Positions 44,858 to 53,588 are shown, counted from the stretch's first letter. The stretch: 64,000 nt of DNA from Armatimonadota bacterium (GCA_037138755.1 JBAXHT010000001.1:1087805-1151804); one strand, 5' to 3'. The notes: generated from the sequence alone by a model not told the origin. Numbers and translations: made by a program.

Positions 44858-46303
44858 ATGTCATTCCGAATCAACACCAATATGCCGGGCATGATCGCCC
44901 ATCGAAACGCCTCGATGAGCGGTTCGAGCCTGCAAGACTCGATTACAAGGTTGAGCTCGGGTATGCGGATCAATACCGCTGGGGACGATCCCGCAGGGTT
45001 AATTGCCTCCGAAGGACTGAGGGCACAAATCGCCTCGATCGAATCGGCAAGTCGAAACAACCAAGACGCGATCAACTTTTCAAAGACCGCCGAAGCCGCC
45101 CTTGCTGAAGTCAACAAACTCCTTTCAGATGCACGGGCACTGGCAATCACCGCTGGAAACTCTGCGACGCTCTCGGCATCTCAGATTCAAGCTAACCAGG
45201 ATCAGCTTTCTTCCATCGCGTCGTCGGTCACCAGGATTGCACTCAATACTCAGTTCGGCACGCGCAGACTGTTGGACGGCTCTTCTGGAGTTCAAGCGCA
45301 AATCAGCGATGCTTCTCGAATCCAGGGAATGTCCTTCGCGGGAACATTCGCGGGGACGCCAATCACCTCGAACGGTTTAGTCAGTGTCAGCGTCAGCACC
45401 CAGGCGACTCGAGCTACGTTCGCTTCCGCGACGCTCGCCGGTGGAGTCGTCCTCAATGCAGGTTCCGTTAACATCAACGGAACGAGTTTTAGTTTCCCAT
45501 CCGGAACAACAGGAGCTGCGGTTGTTGCTTCGCTCAACTCTTCATCCGGCCAGACCGGAGTCACTGCAAACTTCAACTCGACAACAAACGTGATTACACT
45601 GTCGAGTTCAAAGTACGGTGCTTCACAGGCGATCAACTTTACGGATCCTAGTGGAGTGATCTCTGCTTCGGGAACCAACGTCGCACCCACCGGAACCAAT
45701 GCAGTTGCAACTGCTTCGATCAGTGTCAACGGCTCCACGAGGACGGCGATTTTCACGGGCGGCAAAAACGCGATGGACGGTTTGGCACTCAGCGATGCCG
45801 ACGGAAACGTTGTTCGGATCACAGAGTTCGGGAATACGAACCTCGGCGCAATCACTACCATCGGTCAAGTCGCCGCGGGTGTTGCAAGCTTCCAGATTGG
45901 GGCGAACGTTAACCAAACCGCCCAACTTTCGCTTCCCAACCTCACCGCGTCGAACCTAGGAAACGACATCCTGGGGAACGTAAACCTTTCTAACATCGAT
46001 CTTTCGACTGCCACCGGGGCCTCTCAGGCGATCCAGGTCATTGACCGAGCGATCGAACAAGTCTCCGCGTCACGAGGCCGAATCGGTCAGTTCACTAAGT
46101 ACATCCTCGAATCGAACAACCGCTCGTTGGCGGCCGCCAAGGAGAACATGGCGGCGACTGAGAGCGCGATTCGCGACGTCGATATGGCTTCGGAAATGAC
46201 TCAGTTCACCAAATATCAGGTCATGCAGCAAGCCGGAACGGCGATCCTAGCCCAGGCCAACAACCTTCCCCAAAACGTTCTCAGCCTCATCCGAGGCAAC
46301 TAA
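44858..46303 (+). CDS. fliC: Flagellin
   Basis: 481 aa. The N-terminal D0/D1 region starts SFRINTNMPGMIAHRNASMS and includes LSSGMRINTAGDDPAGL; the C-terminal D1/D0 ends AGTAILAQANNLPQNVLSLI. The centre (about residues 150-375) is Ser/Thr/Ala/Gly-rich and forms the variable outer domains. It polymerises into the flagellar filament. It is the only flagellar gene in the window, with its own sigma-28 promoter and its own terminator. The N-terminal start is fixed by the family alignment. Confidence 0.96.
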   Translation: MSFRINTNMPGMIAHRNASMSGSSLQDSITRLSSGMRINTAGDDPAGLIASEGLRAQIASIESASRNNQDAINFSKTAEAALAEVNKLLSDARALAITAGNSATLSASQIQANQDQLSSIASSVTRIALNTQFGTRRLLDGSSGVQAQISDASRIQGMSFAGTFAGTPITSNGLVSVSVSTQATRATFASATLAGGVVLNAGSVNINGTSFSFPSGTTGAAVVASLNSSSGQTGVTANFNSTTNVITLSSSKYGASQAINFTDPSGVISASGTNVAPTGTNAVATASISVNGSTRTAIFTGGKNAMDGLALSDADGNVVRITEFGNTNLGAITTIGQVAAGVASFQIGANVNQTAQLSLPNLTASNLGNDILGNVNLSNIDLSTATGASQAIQVIDRAIEQVSASRGRIGQFTKYILESNNRSLAAAKENMAATESAIRDVDMASEMTQFTKYQVMQQAGTAILAQANNLPQNVLSLIRGN

Positions 46304-46308
46304 GTTCC

Positions 46309-47697
46309 TTACTGAGGAGCTTTGGGTGGGGCCATGCGCAATGGCTCCATTTTTTTACGTGCCTTGATACTGCTTCCGGCTTGTTGGCCGAAGAGGTCAT
46401 ACGGTTCAGCCTCGGTGATCTCGACATCCACCATCTCGCCTGGCTTGGCGTCCCCCTTGAAAAACACAAGGCCGTCAATATCCGGAGCATCTCGATGAGA
46501 TCGGCCGATCAGCCAGCCATCACGTTGGTCTTCGACGAGGACCCTGAGCGACCGGCCAACCCAGCCGTCGTTGACTTCTTGCGAAATCTCTTGCTGAAGG
46601 CTCATCAATTTGTGATATCGATCCTCTTTCACCTTTTGGCTCACTTGCCCCGGCATGTCGTGGCTCGGAGTGCCGGGCTCTTGGCTAAACATGAACGCTC
46701 CAACTCTGTCGAGTTGAGCTGCCTCGGTGAAATCCAGAAGATATTGGAATTCCTTCCCGGTCTCTCCAGGGAAGCCGACGATGAACGTTGTTCGGATCGA
46801 GACGTCTGGCATTGCTGCTCTCACTTTGTCAAAGATCTTCAGGTACCGCTCTCCATCCCAAGGTCGTTTCATACGCCGTAGGGTGTCTGGGTGAGCGTGT
46901 TGGAGCGGGATGTCGATGTACTTCGCAACCTTGGGAAGTGTTGCCATCGCTTCGATGACTTCGTCAGTCAGGCGGTTGGGATAGAAGTAGAGTATGCGAA
47001 TCCAATCCAGTCCCTCGACATCATTGAGTTCGCGAAGAAGCTTTGGAAGAGTGAATTCCTTGTACAGATCATAGCCATACTGAGTCACGTCCTGAGCGAT
47101 CAAATTGATTTCGCGAGTACCTTGCTTGGCTAGGTGAGTTGCTTCGGCTAGAACTCGCTCGATGGGTTTACTTTCGTGCTTGCCGCGGAACGAAGGGATC
47201 GTACAGAAGGTGCATTTGTGGTCACACCCTTCGCTGACTTTAAGATAGGCGCTCCAAGGTTGGCCCGATCTGGCTCTTGTTGGGATATCTGCCCAGCGGT
47301 GGTGGGGTGGGGCAACATCAATTGTAGGTTCTGAGCGTTGAAGGGTGTCGCGGACGATCTCGTCGAATCGACCCATTTGCCCCACACCGACGTAAGCATC
47401 AGCTCCGGGAGCGAGTCGTATGAGCTCGGGTCCTAGTCTTTGGGCGAGACAGCCCGCGACGATGACTTTTGAAGCTCGGCCCGCGTTCTTCTCGGCAACG
47501 GCGTCGATGATGGCTTGGATCGACTCCTGCTTTGAGGCTTCCAGAAAGCCGCAAGTATTGATGACAATGGCATCCGTCGTTTCAGAAACTCCATCGACTC
47601 GATAGCCCGAGGACTGGAGGACGCCAGCAATTTCCTCACTGTCAACGTCATTTTTTGCGCACCCGAGGGTGACGATTCTTACTTTTGCTTCGGGCAC
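46309..47697 (-). CDS. rimO: Ribosomal protein uS12 methylthiotransferase RimO
   Basis: 462 aa. N-terminal UPF0004 domain (VTLGCAKNDVDSEEI with iron-sulfur Cys, also NTCGFLEASK), radical SAM motif EGCDHKCTFCTIPSFRG and a C-terminal TRAM domain. RimO methylthiolates an Asp of S12. Start is GTG at 47697, preceded by TAAACT at 7 nt. The last 16 codons carry, in antisense, the flagellin terminator. The gene is convergent with flagellin, 5 bp between stops. Confidence 0.96.
   Translation of the reverse strand: MPEAKVRIVTLGCAKNDVDSEEIAGVLQSSGYRVDGVSETTDAIVINTCGFLEASKQESIQAIIDAVAEKNAGRASKVIVAGCLAQRLGPELIRLAPGADAYVGVGQMGRFDEIVRDTLQRSEPTIDVAPPHHRWADIPTRARSGQPWSAYLKVSEGCDHKCTFCTIPSFRGKHESKPIERVLAEATHLAKQGTREINLIAQDVTQYGYDLYKEFTLPKLLRELNDVEGLDWIRILYFYPNRLTDEVIEAMATLPKVAKYIDIPLQHAHPDTLRRMKRPWDGERYLKIFDKVRAAMPDVSIRTTFIVGFPGETGKEFQYLLDFTEAAQLDRVGAFMFSQEPGTPSHDMPGQVSQKVKEDRYHKLMSLQQEISQEVNDGWVGRSLRVLVEDQRDGWLIGRSHRDAPDIDGLVFFKGDAKPGEMVDVEITEAEPYDLFGQQAGSSIKARKKMEPLRMAPPKAPQ
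46328..46356 (+). terminator. Flagellin terminator embedded in rimO
   Basis: Stem GGGGCCAT / ATGGCTCC (one G-U pair), 5-nt loop, followed by ATTTTTTT. It lies 25 nt after the flagellin stop and inside the 3' end of rimO on the opposite strand, where it encodes the Lys-Lys-Met-Glu-Pro part of the tail. Confidence 0.8.
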
Positions 47698-47704
47698 GCC
47701 AATC

Positions 47705-47710
47705 AGTTTA
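47705..47710 (-). promoter_or_regulatory. -10-like TAAACT, 7 nt before rimO
   Basis: Minus strand AAG-TAAACT-N7-GTG. It overlaps the stop codon of the upstream PEP-CTERM gene. Confidence 0.55.
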
Positions 47711-48376
47711 CTTGCGCCGTCGCTTGAGAGCCGCGATGCCTAGCCCAAGAACTGCAATCGAAGCTGGTTCTGGGACAGCCTGAACGGTTGTCAGCGAGAA
47801 GTCTCCGCCGGCGGAGGGATCGAAATCAAACACGATTGCATCCACATCGGTCAATAATCCTGCAACGCTCGTGAAATCGAAGACGAGCGATTGAGGGCTG
47901 CTCGGAACGATACCGCCCGGCGCATTGAGCGTCAGAGTGTGGGTGTTCGCTCCACCATTTGTATAGATCGTGGCGGTGACTGGTTGAGCAACGTCGTTGC
48001 TATCAAAAACTAGATCTAGCTTTGGATTTAGCGAGAGGTCTGTATTGAGCGGATTTGAAGCAGGCGTAAGGGATGAGTTGGCAAATCCGTAGCCAAGGCG
48101 CGATACGATGTCAACTTGCGACTCCGTACCAACGGAGTAGATTCCTGCTACTGTCACAACGCGAGCGCGAGCGTCGCCACCCAGTGGGTTTGCGGTGATA
48201 GTGGATGATAGAAAGCGATTTCCACCTTGAGCACCAGAAGCATTGACCCAGGCATTAACGGAGCCGGAGCTGAAGTAGCCGCTATTGAAGCTCCCCGTCG
48301 AAAAGTCGTCGAGAACGAACGCCTGCGAAGCCGCAGCCATTAGCGAAACTACAATAAGAGCAGGAATTCGAGCCAT
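47708..48376 (-). CDS. PEP-CTERM sorting-domain protein
   Basis: 222 aa. Signal peptide (IPALIVVSLMAAASQAF), a Ser/Gly/Asn-rich beta-type exported part, and a C-terminal VPEPASIAVLGLGIAALKRRRK: the Pro-Glu-Pro motif, hydrophobic helix and basic end of exosortase substrates. It would be cut after export and anchored or released to the surface or matrix. No exosortase gene in the window. Implies exopolysaccharide-linked surface proteins in this species. Confidence 0.9.
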   Translation of the reverse strand: MARIPALIVVSLMAAASQAFVLDDFSTGSFNSGYFSSGSVNAWVNASGAQGGNRFLSSTITANPLGGDARARVVTVAGIYSVGTESQVDIVSRLGYGFANSSLTPASNPLNTDLSLNPKLDLVFDSNDVAQPVTATIYTNGGANTHTLTLNAPGGIVPSSPQSLVFDFTSVAGLLTDVDAIVFDFDPSAGGDFSLTTVQAVPEPASIAVLGLGIAALKRRRK

Positions 48377-48475
48377 AAATCACCAACAACCCGGCAACGT
48401 TGCAAGGTTAATACCGTTCAGTATAACAGAGGTTAGGCTGAAATACTGGCTGGACAGTCCCAATCTTCCGAAATC

Positions 48476-49552
48476 TTAACGAATTACTCGAGGGGTGAAG
48501 TCGGTATCCGGCTTGACTGAGCGGCAATATGCAGCCATGAGCTTTGCGCAGTTCTCTACGTCAGTGAGGCTCAGTACCTCTACCGGCGTGTGCATGTAGC
48601 GCAGGGCGACTCCAAGAATTCCGACCGCCATACCAGCTCGATTGAGCTGCATCGCGTTCCCATCCGTTCCGGTTCCCCCGCCGGTGACGTCAACCTGATA
48701 CGGGATATCGCTAGAGTCGCCAGCTTCTCGGATCATTTTGAAAACGATCGGATTCGCGTTTGCTCCGCGCATGACTGATGGGCCTTTACCCACATCAAGC
48801 TGGCCGTGCTTGGTCTTGGAAACCGAAGGGTAGTCGATGGCGTGGTTCACGTCGACGGCAAGGCCAGACTGAGCGTTGATCCAGTACGCACTGGTTCTCG
48901 CGCCTCGCAGGCCAATCTCTTCTTGCACGGTTGCAACCGCGTAAACACCAACGCCTGCATCCAAACCACCCTCTTCTTTCAGCAAGCGCAGGGCCTCGGC
49001 AACTATGAATGAGCCCATTTTGTTATCGAACCCGCGGGCGGTAGCTCGGTCTCCAAGGAGGTGCTGGAACTCGTATTGAAAGGTCACGCAGTCGCCAAGC
49101 TGGACGTACTTTTCGGCTTCTTCGCGAGAAGAGGCTCCGATATCGATCCACATGTCTTCGATCTCCGGCTTCTTCTTCCGCTCTTCATCTTTTAGCAGGT
49201 GAATCGCCTTTCGGCCAATGACTCCAGCAATCCGTTCTGTCCCATGAACCCACACGGCCTGACCAACGGGGATCGCGGAGTCGTGCCCGCCAATCGTGCT
49301 GAAATACAGAAGCCCATCGTCACCGATGTAGTGAATGAGGAAGCCGATTTCGTCCATGTGCCCTGCGAGCATGATCTTCATCTCGGCACCGGGGTTGAGG
49401 ATCGCGGCGACGTTACCGTGAACGTCGGTCACGATTTTGTCAGCAAAGCTCCCGGTGTATGAGCGGTAAACCTCTGCCGCTCGCTCTTCAAATCCCGAAG
49501 GGGAAGGGGTGTTGACGATTTCTTTGAAGAACGCAAGCGACTCTGGGCGCAT
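48476..49552 (-). CDS. M42-family metallopeptidase (tetrahedral aminopeptidase type)
   Basis: 358 aa. Metal and catalytic positions are recognisable: GHMDEIGFL, ATARGFDNKMGSF, TVQEEIGLRGARTS, and a GTGTDGNAM near the end. Cytoplasmic members are large aminopeptidases that finish peptide breakdown; some are mis-named endoglucanases. It lies 12 bp behind pstA, where pstB is usual. A TAACCT box 9 nt before the ATG overlaps the pstA stop and could give it its own transcript. Confidence 0.93.
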   Translation of the reverse strand: MRPESLAFFKEIVNTPSPSGFEERAAEVYRSYTGSFADKIVTDVHGNVAAILNPGAEMKIMLAGHMDEIGFLIHYIGDDGLLYFSTIGGHDSAIPVGQAVWVHGTERIAGVIGRKAIHLLKDEERKKKPEIEDMWIDIGASSREEAEKYVQLGDCVTFQYEFQHLLGDRATARGFDNKMGSFIVAEALRLLKEEGGLDAGVGVYAVATVQEEIGLRGARTSAYWINAQSGLAVDVNHAIDYPSVSKTKHGQLDVGKGPSVMRGANANPIVFKMIREAGDSSDIPYQVDVTGGGTGTDGNAMQLNRAGMAVGILGVALRYMHTPVEVLSLTDVENCAKLMAAYCRSVKPDTDFTPRVIR

Positions 49553-49561
49553 ATGCCAACT

Positions 49562-49567
49562 AGGTTA
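49562..49567 (-). promoter_or_regulatory. -10-like TAACCT, 9 nt before the M42 peptidase
   Basis: Minus strand TAACCT-N9-ATG, overlapping the pstA stop codon. Suggests, weakly, a transcript independent of pst. Confidence 0.3.
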
Positions 49568-50446
49568 CCGCTTCGCTTTCGCTTGATTTCGTGCCCGAAG
49601 AATGATCGCCACTGAGTTCATCGCCAGAAGGCAAACCATGAGCACCAGAATGGCACTTGCGGCCACCTTGTGAAACTCCTCTTGGCTCTCGTTTGCCCAA
49701 TCAAAAATCTTGATCGGCAAAACTGTGTAGTTATCGCGGAGACTGTGAGGGAGGCTGCTCACGTAGCTGGCGGCTCCGACGACGATGAGGGGTGCCGTTT
49801 CACCGATGGCTCGGCTGATCGAAAGAATGATTCCCGTGAGAATTCCTGGAGCGGCATTGGGAAGCACCTGGCGGCGGATTGCTTGCCACTGTGAACTTCC
49901 GAGCGCGAGCGACCCTTCTCGGTAGCTGTTCGGTACTGCGCGGAGAGCTTCCTGGGTGACGATGATCACCGTGGGAAGAATGAGTAGGGTCATCGTTAAG
50001 GCACCGGCGATGATGCTCTGGCCAAGCCCCATCACAACAATAAACATCACCCGGCCAAGCAGGCCGTAAACAATTGAAGGCACGCCGCTCAGGTTGGCGA
50101 TGTTTAGTTGGATCAAGTTCGTCAGACCAGTTTTCTTCTTGTTGAACTCTTCGAGATAGATAGCCGCTCCAACTCCGATTGGAACCGAAATGGCGGTCGT
50201 CAGCAACATGACGTAAGCCGAGCCAACGATTGCTGGCCATAGCCCGGTCCGGCGAGCTCGGTTCGAGAGATCATCGGTAATGAACTTCCAGCTCAGCTTG
50301 CCGATACCGTCCATGAAAATCTTGCTCAGAAAGATTGCGAGCAGGATCACACCGGCAAGGGCCGCGAGCTGACAGACCAACTGGAAGAGTTTGTCCTTCC
50401 GCTTCCGAGCGGCGAGATTGGCGGCAAGGTTTGCGTCGATGATCAT
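49565..50446 (-). CDS. pstA: Phosphate ABC transporter permease PstA
   Basis: 293 aa, six membrane helices and the permease loop with EALRAVPNSYREGSLALGSSQWQAI. The helices include GIGKLSWKFITDDLSNR and GETAPLIVVGAA, typical of PstA. With PstC it forms the membrane channel for phosphate. Overlaps pstC by 4 nt. The expected next gene, pstB, is absent. Confidence 0.95.
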   Translation of the reverse strand: MIIDANLAANLAARKRKDKLFQLVCQLAALAGVILLAIFLSKIFMDGIGKLSWKFITDDLSNRARRTGLWPAIVGSAYVMLLTTAISVPIGVGAAIYLEEFNKKKTGLTNLIQLNIANLSGVPSIVYGLLGRVMFIVVMGLGQSIIAGALTMTLLILPTVIIVTQEALRAVPNSYREGSLALGSSQWQAIRRQVLPNAAPGILTGIILSISRAIGETAPLIVVGAASYVSSLPHSLRDNYTVLPIKIFDWANESQEEFHKVAASAILVLMVCLLAMNSVAIILRARNQAKAKR

Positions 50447-51408
50447 TGGTAATTCAGCTTAAACTTGGATACCAGCCGGCGAGCGATGATGTTCATGATC
50501 ATCGTAAAGGCGAAGAGAAGTAAGCCCACTGCGAAGATGGAGTAGTGCTTCATGGAGCCGTAAACGAGATCACCCTTTGAAGTCGAAACCATGTAAGCAG
50601 TCATCGTCTGGATTCCCTTGGTAGGGTCCAGCGAGATCACGGGATTCGAGCCAGCGGCGAGGGTGACGGCCATCGTCTCGCCAAGCGCACGGCTCAGCGC
50701 GAGGATGAACGAAGCGACAACTCCTGAAAAGGCTGCCGGGACGACGATCTTTGAAATCGTCTCCGCCTTTGTCGCCCCGAGTCCTTGGGCACCTTCACGA
50801 AGCGACTTCGGAACCGATGAGATTGCGTCTTCGCACAGCGAAGAAACGAGCGGAAGAATCATGACGCCAACCACAATCGCACCGGCAAGCGCGTTAGAAG
50901 ACTGGATAGCGGGGAAGATGTTTTTCAACGCCGGAGTGACGACAAACAGGCCAAAATAGCCGTAAACAACCGTCGGAATTCCCGCCAGAAGCTCGAGCGC
51001 GGGTTTAAGAATTGCCCTGACCTTTGGCCGGGCATACTCAGCCAGGTAGACGGCGCTGAGCAGGCCGAGCGGGAGCGCAAACAACCCCGCTCCAAAGGTG
51101 ATCATCAAAGTTCCCGTGACCAGCGGAAGAACCCCGTATGTGCCAGGCTCAGGAGTCGGCTTCCAGGTGCGGCCGGTGAAGAACTCTGCTATATTGACTT
51201 GACCGAAGAAGGGAAGTGCTTGGCTCAAAAGAACGTAAACAATTCCGACGGTAGTCACCACCGATAGGAGCGCGCAGATCAAGCAAAACCACTTTGCAAA
51301 CCCTTCAGGCAAAGACCGCGAAAGTCTCCGTTCGCGGTTGAACGGAGACTCTGGGAGCGTCGGCTGTCCGGGCTGGACGACCGCCTTGTCGATTTCGCTA
51401 GAGATCAC
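50443..51408 (-). CDS. pstC: Phosphate ABC transporter permease PstC
   Basis: 321 aa. Six helices, the segment EFFTGRTWKPTPEPGTYGVL after helix 1, LPLVSSLCEDAISSVPKSLR and RALGETMAVTLAAG are typical of PstC. Overlaps pstS and pstA by 4 nt each, consistent with a coupled operon. Confidence 0.96.
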   Translation of the reverse strand: MISSEIDKAVVQPGQPTLPESPFNRERRLSRSLPEGFAKWFCLICALLSVVTTVGIVYVLLSQALPFFGQVNIAEFFTGRTWKPTPEPGTYGVLPLVTGTLMITFGAGLFALPLGLLSAVYLAEYARPKVRAILKPALELLAGIPTVVYGYFGLFVVTPALKNIFPAIQSSNALAGAIVVGVMILPLVSSLCEDAISSVPKSLREGAQGLGATKAETISKIVVPAAFSGVVASFILALSRALGETMAVTLAAGSNPVISLDPTKGIQTMTAYMVSTSKGDLVYGSMKHYSIFAVGLLLFAFTMIMNIIARRLVSKFKLNYQ

Positions 51409-52448
51409 TTCTTGCCGTAGACGTCAGTTAGCTTTTGGCCAGGCTTGAAGTCTTTCATCTTCGTACCCGATTCGGCGGCCTCAAAGTGTGCTTTGACGGC
51501 AGCTCGAACGTCGGCTGGAAGTTGAACGTAGGATGCATCCTTGACGGCCGTGTTTCCGGCGTCGCCAAGTGCGAACTCGACGAACTTCTTGACCTCAGGT
51601 CGATCAAGTGACTTCTTGTTTACGTAGATGAACAGCGGTCGGCTGAGCGGGGTGTAGGTGCCATCGGCGATGGTGGTTTCGGTCGGGGCGACTCCGCCAA
51701 CGGTCAACGCAGTCACATCAGCCTTATTCTCGATGTAGTAGTTGTAGCCAACAAACGCCATCGCGTTCTTGTCGCCCTTAACAGCGGTGACGATTGCGGT
51801 GTACTCCTGGTTTGGTTGGTACTCGCGAATTTCGTTCTTCTTGCCGTTGATGGCTTCGGTGAAGTACTCAAACGTTCCGTGGTTGTCGGTTGGTCCGAGG
51901 AAGGTGATTGGGTCTTTCGGGAAACTTGGGTTGATTTGATCCCAGGTCTTGACCGTGCTGCCCTTCATCCAAGCCTTCTTAAGCTCTTCGACGGTGACGT
52001 TCTTTGCCCAGGTGTTGCCAGAGTTAACGATGACGCTTAGACCGTCGTAGGCAACCGGGATCTCGATGAACTCGATCTTCTTCTCTTCGAGAGATTTGAT
52101 TTCTTCGTCCTTGATCGGCCGCGAAGCGGTTGCGATGTCCAGGTTGCCTTCCATGAACTTCTTGAATCCAGAACCAGTGCCGGCCTTGTTCACGACGAGG
52201 TCTACTCCGGAGTTCTCCTTCTTGAAGTCCTCCGCAAGGATCGAAACGATTGGGTAGACGGTGGTGCTTCCGTCAATGGAAATCGTTGAACTAGCTGCGG
52301 GCTTAGCCTCGCCTCCAGTCGTTGCAGTTGGGGTGGAACCGGAACCTTCTGGGGTCGTGCCCTTGTCGCCGCAGCCAAAGAGGCTGTATCCCACGATGAC
52401 CGTGGCTGCGAGAAGACCAGAAAACATCCATGTGCGCGTGTTGCTCAT
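51405..52448 (-). CDS. pstS: Phosphate ABC transporter substrate-binding lipoprotein PstS
   Basis: 347 aa from the ATG at 52448; a 9-aa longer frame would run into the direct repeats described below. Lipoprotein signal with Cys in SLFGCGDKG, then a Gly/Thr/Glu linker and the phosphate-binding domain (SIDGSTTVYPIVSILAEDF, ATASRPIKDEEI, FLGPTDNHGTFEYF). It captures phosphate outside the inner membrane and hands it to PstCA. First gene of the operon. Confidence 0.95.
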   Translation of the reverse strand: MSNTRTWMFSGLLAATVIVGYSLFGCGDKGTTPEGSGSTPTATTGGEAKPAASSTISIDGSTTVYPIVSILAEDFKKENSGVDLVVNKAGTGSGFKKFMEGNLDIATASRPIKDEEIKSLEEKKIEFIEIPVAYDGLSVIVNSGNTWAKNVTVEELKKAWMKGSTVKTWDQINPSFPKDPITFLGPTDNHGTFEYFTEAINGKKNEIREYQPNQEYTAIVTAVKGDKNAMAFVGYNYYIENKADVTALTVGGVAPTETTIADGTYTPLSRPLFIYVNKKSLDRPEVKKFVEFALGDAGNTAVKDASYVQLPADVRAAVKAHFEAAESGTKMKDFKPGQKLTDVYGKK

Positions 52449-52457
52449 GTCATTGCT

Positions 52458-52500
52458 AAGGTACCGACCATTCATTAACAGATTGTTAAGAATGTTAAGA
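52458..52500 (-). promoter_or_regulatory. Pho-box-like repeats and -10 of pstS
   Basis: Three TTAAC-type repeats on the minus strand (TTAACA, TTAACA, TTAATG; start-to-start 9 and 11 bp), followed after about 9 bp by TACCTT, then 9 nt and the pstS ATG. PhoB/PhoP-type regulators bind direct repeats with about 11-bp period that replace the -35. The 9-bp step is irregular. Confidence 0.6.
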
Positions 52501-52543
52501 ACTCGGCTCTCGGACGTTTTGGGTATCCTTATGAGCCTAACTC

Positions 52544-52620
52544 GGCGGGTGTAGCTCAGGGGTTAGAGCGTCTGACTGTGACTCAGAAGGCCGTGGGTTC
52601 AAGACCCATCATCCGCCCCA
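52544..52620 (+). tRNA. tRNA-His (GUG)
   Basis: Cloverleaf with 7-bp acceptor stem GCGGGTG/CATCCGC (one G-U), anticodon GTG at 52578-52580 in a 7-nt loop, T-arm GTGGGTTCAAGACCCAT and encoded CCA. G at 52544 faces C as the discriminator, the G-1:C73 pair specific to tRNA-His. A TATCCT at 52524 is the likely -10. Confidence 0.97.
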
Positions 52621-52656
52621 TTTTCTATTTCCCTACCAGCACGAAGGATAAAGCGG

Positions 52657-53553
52657 ATGATCGGGCTTCATAAAGCGAAACGCATCCTCTCAAAACTAGA
52701 ATCCTCGGCGTCGGGGGTTCATGCCGTTCTACTCTACGGTCCTGAAGGCAGCGGCAAGGGTCTCATGGCGACCTCGCTAATTGAGCACTGGCTGGGAAAT
52801 CAACGGGCGATCGATGCTTTCCGACGCGGGGCAAACCCTGACGTTCACGTCATTGAACCGATGGGTGCGAGTCGAATCATTAGGCGCCATCAGATCACTC
52901 CGCCGACGCCGCCCAATGAACCACCCGTTGCCCACTTGGTCGACTTCCTCCGAACTGCACCGCTTTACTCAAACAACAAGGTCGCCAAGATCGTGGATGC
53001 CGAGCGCATGAACGACACGGCGACAAACGCGCTCTTGAAACCGCTTGAAGAGCCCGCCTCCTACGCTAAGCTCATCCTGACCACCACTAGCATCAGCCAG
53101 ATTCGCCAGACGATTCTCTCCCGCTGCCTTGTCGTTGCCTGCGAGCTCCCATCAGATGAAGAGCTAAAGAAGGCCTTCCCTGAAGCAACCCCCGAGTTCA
53201 TCACGATGGCCGGGGCTTCACCGGGTCAGCTGAGTCGAATCGCCGGGAACCCGGAGTTCTACCAAAAGGTCTCCCAGTTCGCGCGTCAGCTTGTCAATGC
53301 CGATGCGAGTCAACTCCTCAAGCTCTCCGACGGATTCAAATCCCTCGCCGAGGAACTTGACTCCTCTACCAAGATCGGCGCTCGAGCGGCTAACACGAAA
53401 GTCGTTGAACTAGTCGCTACCATGATCGCTCAGCAGTCTCCAGAGCGAGCCGATATCATCCAAGCTCTTAGTGATGCGCATCGTAGAATCATCGGAAACG
53501 CCGCCTCAAACCTCGTATTTGATGCGGTTTTGGCACGTTTTCTAATAAAATGA
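52657..53553 (+). CDS. holB: DNA polymerase III delta-prime subunit
   Basis: 298 aa. AAA+ clamp-loader subunit with P-loop GPEGSGKG, a sensor-type LILTTTSISQIRQTILSRC containing the SRC motif, and a helical C-terminal collar domain. No zinc-binding Cys cluster is present. KPLEEP follows the Walker B-like strand. It helps load the sliding clamp. The ATG follows AGGATAAAGCGG 36 bp behind tRNA-His. The ECF sigma gene starts 51 bp later. Confidence 0.88.
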   Translation: MIGLHKAKRILSKLESSASGVHAVLLYGPEGSGKGLMATSLIEHWLGNQRAIDAFRRGANPDVHVIEPMGASRIIRRHQITPPTPPNEPPVAHLVDFLRTAPLYSNNKVAKIVDAERMNDTATNALLKPLEEPASYAKLILTTTSISQIRQTILSRCLVVACELPSDEELKKAFPEATPEFITMAGASPGQLSRIAGNPEFYQKVSQFARQLVNADASQLLKLSDGFKSLAEELDSSTKIGARAANTKVVELVATMIAQQSPERADIIQALSDAHRRIIGNAASNLVFDAVLARFLIK

Positions 53554-53557
53554 TCGT

Positions 53558-53588
53558 TCTGGAACTGTTCCAGATATTCTTTGCGTAA
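53558..53588 (+). promoter_or_regulatory. ECF-type promoter with 17-bp palindrome
   Basis: GGAACT at 53561 is the -35 sequence favoured by RpoE-type ECF sigma factors; a CGTAAG-like -10 follows after 17 bp. The -35 lies within a perfect palindrome TCTGGAAC-T-GTTCCAGA (53558-53574). Position 31-47 bp before the sigma gene fits autoregulation plus an operator. Confidence 0.5.

Noticed and set aside
44302-45108. 268-aa plus-strand frame running from the permease gene into flagellin
   Set aside because: It crosses the divergent promoter region and lies in a wrong frame over the conserved flagellin N-terminus.
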